Assembly: GCA_038124025.1 (NCBI GenBank)
Contig: JAYPBC010000035.1
Span: 1-17,274, forward strand
Length of the DNA: 17,274 nucleotides
Reading direction: 5' to 3'
Source: UBA1275 sp038124025
Lineage (GTDB): Bacteria > Bacteroidota > Rhodothermia > Balneolales > Balneolaceae
Positions within the stretch are counted from its first letter, which is position 1. Each line of letters begins with the position of its first letter. Below, piece after piece: positions 1 to 6,520 of this stretch. The position numbers were made by a program, and so were the translations under genes. The notes beneath the pieces were generated by a model that was given only the letters and a program-made list of their open reading frames with translations, ran no database searches and was not told the DNA's origin.

Positions 1-23
1 AACAAATCACTACGATTCCCCAC

Positions 24-48
24 AAAAAAAGCCCATACATATGAGCTT
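24..48 (-). terminator. Intrinsic terminator of tRNA-Pro
   Basis: Read on the minus strand, this is AAGCTCAT-ATGT-ATGGGCTT followed by a run of T. The stem has 8 pairs including one G-U, and the loop is a tetraloop. Seven T residues in all (two inside the stem) give the U-tract. It begins six bases after the tRNA 3' end, as expected for a Rho-independent terminator ending the tRNA transcript. Confidence 0.8.
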
Positions 49-53
49 AAACG

Positions 54-127
54 TCGAGGCGACAGGATTTGAACCTGCGACCCCTCGGCCCCCAGCCGAG
101 TGCGCTACCGGACTACGCCACGCCTCG
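54..127 (-). tRNA. tRNA-Pro (anticodon GGG)
   Basis: The minus strand folds into a full cloverleaf. The acceptor stem is CGAGGCG/CGCCTCG with the C1-G72 pair typical of bacterial tRNA-Pro. The D arm is GCGTAGTCCGGTAGCGC and the anticodon arm is CTCGG-CTGGGGG-CCGAG, placing GGG at positions 34-36. The T arm contains GGTTCAAATCC and the discriminator base is A. The 3' CCA is not encoded (the next bases are CGT), so it must be added by the CCA-adding enzyme. The RNA reads proline codons CCC and CCU. It is transcribed away from the exporter gene and is followed at once by an intrinsic terminator, so it looks like a single-tRNA unit. Confidence 0.95.
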
Positions 128-142
128 ATTACAATAAAGAAA

Positions 143-173
143 TGAAGATAAGGGCTTTATAGACCTAGAGCAA
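143..173 (-). promoter_or_regulatory. Possible promoter of tRNA-Pro
   Basis: On the minus strand a TTG (173-171) is followed after 20 bases by TATCTTCA (150-143). This partly matches the Bacteroidetes-type TTG-N17-20-TAnnTTTG promoter, and transcription would start about 10 bases upstream of the tRNA. Two mismatches in the -7 box make this weak; it is offered mainly because of its position. Confidence 0.2.
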
Positions 174-237
174 TCTTTATTCTATTGGTGTTATTTATAT
201 CGTTGTGCAACAGCTTAAATAGCTAAAAAACATCAGA

Positions 238-1854
238 TTAAGCTATGGTATCAGAAATGATACCAGAAGAAAGTGTAATTATTCTGTCAGCCAAATGATA
301 ATAGCTGTCGTCGTGAGAAATGACGATAACTGTTTTACCTTTATTTTTTAAACCTGGTAAGATTTCATTGTAGAATTTAGACCTAAAATAAGGGTCTTGA
401 TTTGCCGCCCATTCATCAAATAAATAAATGGGTTTATCTTCAAGAAGAACTCTTAGTAAATTCAGTCTCCCACGTTGACCAAATGACAGATCCACGTTTG
501 AAATAAATAGATCTTGAGTTTCAATTTTATCATCTATTCCAAGAAGAGCAGAAATTTTCTTCATATCCTCTTCATTAGTGGTTTGTGATAAATACCTTAA
601 ATTTTGGAAGACATGTGAGTCGGTAAAAGTCGCAGCAAATAGATTGCGATATTCAAAAATATTATCCTCGTTAATCACTTGGTCTTGATACGTCAAATGA
701 CCCGATTCAGGGGTATATAAACCCGTTAGTAGTTTTGCTAAGGTAGTTTTACCACTTCCATTACCTCCGTTCAGGAACAATACTTCGTTTTCATAAATAA
801 CGAGATTAAAAGGACCAACCTTAAAAGCATCCGAATCAGAGTTTCCGTATACATAATTTACTTGCTTCAAACGGATAAGAGGCGTCGTTGAACTAGTCCT
901 ATAAGCTAGCTTAGTATTCCCCATAAGGTGTACATAGCTATCAAATTCTAATCCTAAACTAAATACTTGTTCCAGTGAGGCATCCACTTTTTTTACGCTT
1001 CTTGCAAAGCTGGTGATAATAATCAGAGAAGGGACTATAAAGAGTACTAGAGTTAAGAAATCCAAGAAAACATCGGTGGAAAAAGTAGTCGAGGATTTTT
1101 GAATCAGGATGATGATTCCAATTCCAATGATCACAATCAGTTCTGCTGATTTGGTTACTAGTATGTTTAAGGAGTTAATGAAGGAAATGAATCGGGCATG
1201 TAATGAGCTAGTAGGTAGTATGGTTTCTTCAACATAACTTTTTTGGTGCTGACGGTTTAGAGTTAACTCTTTTATTCCGTTCACTAATCCAACCAGGTGG
1301 CGATACAGCGTATTACGTTCTCTCTGTATATTTATTTCAATCCGGTGGAAGGTAGGCAAAAGCACATAAGCAAATAAAAATACGCTAAGAAATACCGCTA
1401 CAATAGATAAGGTTAATTGCCAAGATAGCATAAACATATACGTCCAAATAGCCGCGATTTTAAAGAACGCCACTATTACGTCAGGTATCGTTTTCGCAAA
1501 CGAACCAATGTTATTTACGTCATAATGAAGAACAGGTATAATTTTATGGGCATTTCTCTCAACGGTTTCAAAATCCACTTTCAATATTTTTTTTGATAAT
1601 TCTACCCGTAAGTCCGAAATTTTTTCTTCAAATAGTTTGGTAAGGTAATACCCACTTAGTAATGACAAGCCAGTTGAGAGCAGAATCATGAGAGCCATTT
1701 CGATAAATAACGAACTAGATTCAGAGCTACTACCTATCAATGTGTTTAGTAATTTTACAGCGTAAGCATAGCATAAACCAGCAATAGCACTTCCTATGGC
1801 TCCAAGAAGTAATTTTTGCCATGATGACTTTAGAATAAAAAGGACTAATTTCAT
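238..1854 (-). CDS. ABC exporter, cyclic-peptide (PvdE/SyrD) type, fused TMD-NBD
   Basis: This is a half-transporter with membrane and ATPase parts in one chain (538 residues from the ATG at 1854; an in-frame TTG at 1875 would add 7). Residues 1-290 hold about six hydrophobic segments. The nucleotide-binding domain follows, with Walker A GGNGSGKTT at about 363-371, signature LSFGQ at 456-460, Walker B YLFDE at 477-481 and the H-loop in ISHDD at about 513-517. The stretch around FDEWAANQDP, with FY and LLP-like motifs after it, is characteristic of the PvdE/SyrD family that exports non-ribosomal or cyclic peptides across the inner membrane. The protein would work as a homodimer. It diverges from the glycosyltransferase genes across a 44-bp gap. 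No peptide synthetase or RiPP precursor is visible, so the substrate is unknown; a glycan or glycolipid precursor is possible. The family call is firm, the substrate is not. Confidence 0.9.
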   Translation of the reverse strand: MKLVLFILKSSWQKLLLGAIGSAIAGLCYAYAVKLLNTLIGSSSESSSLFIEMALMILLSTGLSLLSGYYLTKLFEEKISDLRVELSKKILKVDFETVERNAHKIIPVLHYDVNNIGSFAKTIPDVIVAFFKIAAIWTYMFMLSWQLTLSIVAVFLSVFLFAYVLLPTFHRIEINIQRERNTLYRHLVGLVNGIKELTLNRQHQKSYVEETILPTSSLHARFISFINSLNILVTKSAELIVIIGIGIIILIQKSSTTFSTDVFLDFLTLVLFIVPSLIIITSFARSVKKVDASLEQVFSLGLEFDSYVHLMGNTKLAYRTSSTTPLIRLKQVNYVYGNSDSDAFKVGPFNLVIYENEVLFLNGGNGSGKTTLAKLLTGLYTPESGHLTYQDQVINEDNIFEYRNLFAATFTDSHVFQNLRYLSQTTNEEDMKKISALLGIDDKIETQDLFISNVDLSFGQRGRLNLLRVLLEDKPIYLFDEWAANQDPYFRSKFYNEILPGLKNKGKTVIVISHDDSYYHLADRIITLSSGIISDTIA

Positions 1855-1898
1855 ACAGGTTTTTGGATCAGACAACTAGATAAAAGAAAACAGTCAGA

Positions 1899-2726
1899 AT
1901 GCGAAATAAAGCCTCAGAATTGATTCGGTATTTGTTGTTGGTGAATGGTATTCACAGAAATGTGAAGTTTAGCAATATTTCTTCGGATATCGTAATCTCA
2001 TTAACCACCCTTTCGGAGAGAATATATCGCATTACTCCCACACTGTATTCTCTATTAGATCAGTCGGTATTACCCAAAAAGATAATTGTATGGATTCCTA
2101 AATATTCTATTCGCGAGCAAAAAGAAGTGTTACTAGAGGACTTACCCGATATTCCAATGGTTGAGTATCGTATGATCGATCGAGATTTAGGACCCATTAC
2201 TAAATTGATTCCATCACTTATAGAATATGGTCAAAATCCAAATCAGCGAATTATTTGTCTAGATGATGATATCATCTATTCAAGGCATTTAATAGAGTCG
2301 TATGAGGCTGAATCTCGAAAAAATCCGGAAGCAGCCCTTGCAATTATTGGTTATGATGTACCTACTACTTTTAACGATAAGAATCGTTTTAAAACAAAGG
2401 TCTATGCAACCGATATTCAGAAACGAAGAGAAGTTGATGTGGTAACTGGATATGGTTCATTCATGATAAAACCCACTTTTTTTGCCCAACACTTTCTCAC
2501 AGAACAACGACCCAAGGAGGCTTATTTTACCGACGATTTGTGTGTAAGTGGGCATTTAGCTCAGCAGGGGATAAAAAAATACATATTTCCGGTTAGTTGG
2601 GGATTTTCACACCTTAAAAGACTATCAAGTTGGTCCGACTACTCTCTGAGCAACTCGGTTAATAAAGACGGCGTTAATAATGAAGTTATGATGCGATACT
2701 ATAAAGACTATTGGAACTTCAAATGA
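1899..2726 (+). CDS. Glycosyltransferase, GT-A fold (GT2-like)
   Basis: A 275-residue cytosolic enzyme expected to transfer a sugar from a nucleotide donor. The N-terminal strand IVISLTTLSERI (about 31-42) opens a GT-A Rossmann-like fold. DRDLGPITKL (about 94-103) precedes the metal-binding LDDDIIY (121-127, Asp 122-124). The later GYGSFMIKP and FTDDLCVSGHLA segments (about 184-221) are placed like the acceptor and catalytic-base part of such enzymes. There is no signal peptide or obvious membrane helix. It starts a three-gene unit: its stop codon overlaps the next start as ATGA. No Shine-Dalgarno is visible. It diverges from the ABC exporter across 44 bp that must hold both promoters or lie between leaders. 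The donor and acceptor sugars cannot be told. Confidence 0.8.
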   Translation: MRNKASELIRYLLLVNGIHRNVKFSNISSDIVISLTTLSERIYRITPTLYSLLDQSVLPKKIIVWIPKYSIREQKEVLLEDLPDIPMVEYRMIDRDLGPITKLIPSLIEYGQNPNQRIICLDDDIIYSRHLIESYEAESRKNPEAALAIIGYDVPTTFNDKNRFKTKVYATDIQKRREVDVVTGYGSFMIKPTFFAQHFLTEQRPKEAYFTDDLCVSGHLAQQGIKKYIFPVSWGFSHLKRLSSWSDYSLSNSVNKDGVNNEVMMRYYKDYWNFK

Positions 2727-3892
2727 GCAAAAAAGCTCGTATTCTATTTTTTTTACCAAGCTTTTCAGGTGGAGGGGCAGAGCGAACTGTTCTGAATATT
2801 TTGAAAAACTATGATAGAGAATTAGTGGATATCAAAGTTTGCTTGCTTGATTTTACGGGTGACTATTCGGCTTTTGTACCCGATAATTCTATACTAAATC
2901 ACCAGGATAAAGGTCGTTTTTTTGTTGCTAAAGCATCCAATCCTTTATATAGTTTGTATAAATTTGTTAGTTTCATGTTACCCACACAGTATCGGGCTAT
3001 TAGATCCTTTCAACCCGATATCATCATGACAATTACCGAGAGCATGAATTATATGTCCATTTTTTGGAAGGTTCTTGGGATCACAAGGGATATGATTTGG
3101 GTAGTTCGATCGGGTAATAACATACTAGCCGAGGCTTCGTCCAAGGGTTTTTTGTTCGGATACATCTTAAAAAGCCTTCTTAAAAAAGCCTATATAAAGG
3201 CAGATCATATTATTACGCTGAGCAATGGGGCCAAATCTCAGATCCTATCTAGATATTCGATAAAAGAATCTAAGGTATCGGTGATCGCAAATCCCGTAGA
3301 TATAGATGAAATCACATCCCTCAGTAAAGCATCTATAAAACAAACCTATAAGTATATTTTAGGAGTTGGGAGATTAGCGCCGCAAAAGAATTTCAAATTA
3401 TTGTTAGAGGCATATCATCAAAGCATAGCGCCAAGTAAAGGTATACACTTAGTTATATTAGGTGTGGGCAGTGAGCACCGAAATTTGATGCAACGGGCTA
3501 GAGCATTAGATCTAGAGTCATTGGTTCATTTTGAAGGCTTTCAGAGTAATCCATATAGCTACATGAAGAATGCAGAAGCATTTATTCTAAGTTCTCAGTG
3601 GGAAGGTTTTGGTCATGTGCTTGTGGAGGCTATGGCATGTGAGTGTCCGGTTATATCAACGGATTGTGATTTTGGACCAAATGAAATATTGGATAGGGGT
3701 AGATATGGAAAACTAGTTGTCGTAAATGATATGAACCTAATGTCCGAAGTGATAAATACGGTCATTACCTTAGAAGAGAAAAAACGAAGCGAAGTCATTC
3801 AAAAGGCTAAAGATCGTGCACAGGACTTTTCAACAGAAAAAATAGTAAGAGCGTATGTGCATCTTTTTTCAACATTAAGCGGTATTAAATGA
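2723..3892 (+). CDS. Glycosyltransferase family 4 (GT-B fold)
   Basis: A 389-residue GT-B retaining glycosyltransferase. The start is the ATG at 2723, which overlaps the preceding stop as ATGA; a longer reading from a TTG at 2711 is unlikely. The N-terminal acceptor domain carries FFLPSFSGGGAER (about 9-21), the loop seen in polysaccharide GT4 enzymes. The C-terminal donor domain has GVGRLAPQKN (214-223) and the EX7E signature (Glu294, Glu302) in EGFGHVLVEAMA, followed by the GPNEIL-type nucleotide-sugar segment (318-323). An eight-T run lies in codons 8-11. The enzyme is expected to add a hexose or N-acetylhexosamine to a lipid-linked glycan on the cytoplasmic face. It overlaps the next gene by another ATGA, so the three transferases are probably translationally coupled. 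Confidence 0.92.
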   Translation: MSKKARILFFLPSFSGGGAERTVLNILKNYDRELVDIKVCLLDFTGDYSAFVPDNSILNHQDKGRFFVAKASNPLYSLYKFVSFMLPTQYRAIRSFQPDIIMTITESMNYMSIFWKVLGITRDMIWVVRSGNNILAEASSKGFLFGYILKSLLKKAYIKADHIITLSNGAKSQILSRYSIKESKVSVIANPVDIDEITSLSKASIKQTYKYILGVGRLAPQKNFKLLLEAYHQSIAPSKGIHLVILGVGSEHRNLMQRARALDLESLVHFEGFQSNPYSYMKNAEAFILSSQWEGFGHVLVEAMACECPVISTDCDFGPNEILDRGRYGKLVVVNDMNLMSEVINTVITLEEKKRSEVIQKAKDRAQDFSTEKIVRAYVHLFSTLSGIK

Positions 3893-4836
3893 AGAAATTA
3901 CGAGTCATTACATTCTCGGATAAAGACTTAGGCTTTGAAAACAAACTTCTGCAGAGTTGCAAGAAGAATGACCTTGAGTTAATCGTACTTACATACCATA
4001 AGCAATGGGCGTCAAATGCAATCAAAATAAAGCTCTTTTTTGATTACTTAAAGACTGTGCAAGCTGAACAAATGCTCCTAATTACAGATGCTTTTGATGT
4101 TCTCATTAATGCCTCTGAGGGCGATATCATTAACGTTTTTTCCACATTTGAAAAAGATATTATTTTTGGGGCTGAAGCTAATTTCTATTTTCGAAATCAT
4201 CGAATTAAAAAGAACTATCAGGCCAAGTATCCGGAATCAGAAACTATCTATAAGTATCTGAATTCAGGAACCTTCATGGGAAAAGCAGTACATCTACAAA
4301 TGCTGTTAGATGATATCATTAGCAAAAACGAAATAGATATTTCTGAGGACGTACCCATGCATAGCTTTGTTTCCGACCAATATCTTTATTCAAAACACTT
4401 TGTAGAGCATTTCCAATCTTCTGAAAAGCGGTATTCCATAGGACTAGATCAATTTCATTTTCTGTTTGAAGTTACTGGTGGACGATCTAGAGTCATGAAT
4501 CTACCCTACATAACTAAGGTACATGCCTATAATGCTTACAAACTGGAGAGAGCGGTTTTGAAGTTTTTCGGGTTGAATCAGTTCCAAAATAAACTTACTG
4601 ATATTTATTTTGACCAGGCAAAGCAGCAGTTCAAGAATAAGATTACGGGAACAAATCCATTGGTTATTCATGCCCCAGGTACGTGGCAATATTTTATTGA
4701 AATATTAGATGCGGTTAAAAATGGGGAAAAGCTGCGAATGAAAAATAAATGGCCCATAGCCAAAAGTTCGGCCGTCATAATTAGTTCCTTCTGCTATTTG
4801 ATCTCGCTATGTGTGCCATTCAAATTAACCATCTAA
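3889..4836 (+). CDS. PLOD/procollagen-galactosyltransferase-like glycosyltransferase
   Basis: A 315-residue protein resembling the glycosyltransferase domain of animal lysyl hydroxylase/collagen glycosyltransferases (PLOD/LH3). Landmarks, in order, are LLITDAFDVLINAS (63-76, the TDxxDV metal site), IIFGAEANFYF (91-101), KYPESETIYKYLNSGTFMG (113-131), SDQ (162-164), and a late His in VIHAPGT (259-265) where LH3 has HGNG. These match the family order and spacing by eye. The last 25 residues (from about 290) are hydrophobic and could anchor the protein in the membrane. Bacterial homologues sit in surface-glycan loci; whether they modify protein or glycan is not known to me. The start is set by the ATGA overlap with the GT4 gene. 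It converges on the next gene with only 3 bases between the stops. Confidence 0.82.
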   Translation: MKKLRVITFSDKDLGFENKLLQSCKKNDLELIVLTYHKQWASNAIKIKLFFDYLKTVQAEQMLLITDAFDVLINASEGDIINVFSTFEKDIIFGAEANFYFRNHRIKKNYQAKYPESETIYKYLNSGTFMGKAVHLQMLLDDIISKNEIDISEDVPMHSFVSDQYLYSKHFVEHFQSSEKRYSIGLDQFHFLFEVTGGRSRVMNLPYITKVHAYNAYKLERAVLKFFGLNQFQNKLTDIYFDQAKQQFKNKITGTNPLVIHAPGTWQYFIEILDAVKNGEKLRMKNKWPIAKSSAVIISSFCYLISLCVPFKLTI

Positions 4837-4839
4837 GGC

Positions 4840-5772
4840 CTATTCAGTAATCCTGTATTCTAGATAAGTAAATCCAGCCATTTTGTAGATGAATCCAGCC
4901 GCTTTGGCTACTTGCAAAAAGAGCTTTAACGAAATGCTTCTATTGAAAGGAAGGCTTAGTATGATTACAATGGCAAATAAAAACAGGCACAGGATATATA
5001 TTAAGAGTGAGTTGAATATTGAAAAATAAGCCCCAAGTTGTTTCTTCATTTCGAAGTCGGTCACGCCCATCCTAAATGAGCGCTGGATAATCCATCCAAC
5101 ATCTATTCTATTTTTAGATAAGATTTCTTTTACTCTGGCTTCATCAACCCAAACAATTTTGGCTCCCTTTAGATAGGCTTGATGAAAGAAAAAACTGTCC
5201 GATGAACCCATGAAATTAAACACGGGATTAAACCGAAGGTTGTTTTGGTTTATGAATTTGAGGTCAAATAACACATTTCTTGTTCCTGCAGATGTTCTTA
5301 TTTGACCGGTTGAATGGCTATTGAGTTGGAGTATATTATACTTAGTAAGCCAATTAGGGGTATCCTCGGGGATGATTCGTTGCGTTGTACCCTGGACCAC
5401 TTGGGCTTCATATCGAATCAATGCATCATAGAGCTCTTTAATCCAATTAGTACTGGCTATTTCGTCATCATCAATAAATGCTAAGTGGGTAGCGCTTATG
5501 CGAGAAGCTTCTATTAAGGCTCGATTTCTCATATGTACAATTCCAATTTCTTCTTCAACTATATATAGAAGATCGAATTTGGATCTTTGTTTTAACTCAA
5601 GTACGACTTGCTCAGAAGTATCTACTCTATTATTATCTATGACAATAATGGTTATATCTGTATTATTGGGCACTTCCAGGCCAACAAGTGAGTGAAGGGT
5701 GTTGGTAAGCGAATCGGGTCGATTATGCGTTCCAACACAAACGGCAATATGTGCTTTTTTAGAATCTTTCAT
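4840..5772 (-). CDS. Glycosyltransferase family 2, ExoM-like, membrane-associated
   Basis: A 310-residue inverting GT-A enzyme. IAVCVGTHNRPDSLTNTLHS (9-28) is the usual GT2 opening, IIVIDNN (42-48) the nucleotide-binding strand, and RNRALIEA (82-89) with LAFIDDDE (97-104) the donor and metal site. The combination IVHMRNRA...FIDDDE resembles the succinoglycan transferase ExoM. At about 250-275 a strongly hydrophobic segment is followed by a shorter one near 283-300, so the C-terminus is probably membrane-bound. The gene is inverted relative to its neighbours. It converges on the PLOD-like gene (3 bp gap) and diverges from the next transferase (28 bp gap). No Shine-Dalgarno is seen before the ATG at 5772. 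Confidence 0.88.
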   Translation of the reverse strand: MKDSKKAHIAVCVGTHNRPDSLTNTLHSLVGLEVPNNTDITIIVIDNNRVDTSEQVVLELKQRSKFDLLYIVEEEIGIVHMRNRALIEASRISATHLAFIDDDEIASTNWIKELYDALIRYEAQVVQGTTQRIIPEDTPNWLTKYNILQLNSHSTGQIRTSAGTRNVLFDLKFINQNNLRFNPVFNFMGSSDSFFFHQAYLKGAKIVWVDEARVKEILSKNRIDVGWIIQRSFRMGVTDFEMKKQLGAYFSIFNSLLIYILCLFLFAIVIILSLPFNRSISLKLFLQVAKAAGFIYKMAGFTYLEYRITE

Positions 5773-5788
5773 CGTTACTTTAACTCAA

Positions 5789-5794
5789 TATAAT
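5789..5794 (+). promoter_or_regulatory. TATAAT hexamer in 28-bp divergent gap
   Basis: A perfect TATAAT lies six bases before the ATG of the downstream glycosyltransferase. If it were a -10 box, the transcript would begin at or very near the start codon (leaderless). No convincing -35/-33 element is visible upstream, and AT-rich sequence makes such hexamers common, so this is only a candidate. Confidence 0.2.
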
Positions 5795-5800
5795 CACTAT

Positions 5801-6511
5801 ATGGTTACGGTTTTATTATTGAATTATAAGAGAGTTGAAAACATACCAATTATACTTGATGCGCTCAAAAATCAAACAGTTGAGTGTTCTATATTCCTGT
5901 GGAATAATGGCGAACAAGAGTTTAATGACCCTCGATTAGACTTGGTAATTAATTCATCCAAGAATTTGAAATGTTGGGCAAGGTGGAGTATGGCTTCGTA
6001 TGCCAAAACTCCGTATATCATGTCGCATGATGATGATTTAGTGCTTAGTTCGCCGGATAGCTTGCAACTTTTGATTGATGCAATAGAAAAAAACTATATA
6101 CCAGGGCGTGCTATTGGTTTTAATGGGGTTAAACTTGGGAAAGACCTATCTTACTACCCCACAGAACAGCAAAAAAGCATTCGTAAGATGGGAATTACAT
6201 TAGGAGCGAAGCATCACAAGTTTCCTAAAAAAAATAAGCAGGTAGATATATTAAAAGGCCGCTTAATATTTTTCAAAACAGCAGACCTAAATCGTGTACC
6301 TATGAATATTGAACCAGAGGAAGATATAGATGATATTTATATGAGCAGTTGTCTTGCGTTAAGAAGTAGAAAGCATCATATCGTAACCTCAGCTCTTAAT
6401 GGGAAAATCGAGGAGTTAAAAGGTGGGGCGGAACCGATAGCTCTTTCACAACAAGCAAACTGGGAAGATTATCGAACAATGGCTGCAAAAAAATATTTTA
6501 AAAATAATTGA
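5801..6511 (+). CDS. Small glycosyltransferase, GT-A fold
   Basis: A 236-residue protein from the ATG at 5801. An upstream in-frame TTG at 5699 would extend it through the start of the divergent gene and is not believable, because homology-like sequence begins at MVTVLLLNYKR. It has the GT2-type opening (1-11), LWNNG (33-37) and a metal site MSHDDDLVLSS (74-84). EEDIDDIYMSSCLA (about 173-186) resembles the late acidic acceptor/base motif of such enzymes. No membrane segment or signal peptide is present. It is followed after 9 bases by the Wzi-type porin gene, so the two form a short transcription unit. Substrates are unknown. It is shorter than typical GT2 enzymes, essentially the catalytic core alone. 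Confidence 0.8.
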   Translation: MVTVLLLNYKRVENIPIILDALKNQTVECSIFLWNNGEQEFNDPRLDLVINSSKNLKCWARWSMASYAKTPYIMSHDDDLVLSSPDSLQLLIDAIEKNYIPGRAIGFNGVKLGKDLSYYPTEQQKSIRKMGITLGAKHHKFPKKNKQVDILKGRLIFFKTADLNRVPMNIEPEEDIDDIYMSSCLALRSRKHHIVTSALNGKIEELKGGAEPIALSQQANWEDYRTMAAKKYFKNN

Positions 6512-6520
6512 TTAAATCTA

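Noticed and set aside
1855..1875. TTG start extending the ABC exporter by seven residues
   Set aside because: No ribosome site precedes it, and the family-like N-terminus begins at the ATG at 1854 (MKLVLF); it cannot be fully excluded.
5699..5800. In-frame TTG extension of the small glycosyltransferase
   Set aside because: It would overlap the 5' coding end of the divergent GT2 gene; the recognisable GT-A opening begins exactly at the ATG at 5801.
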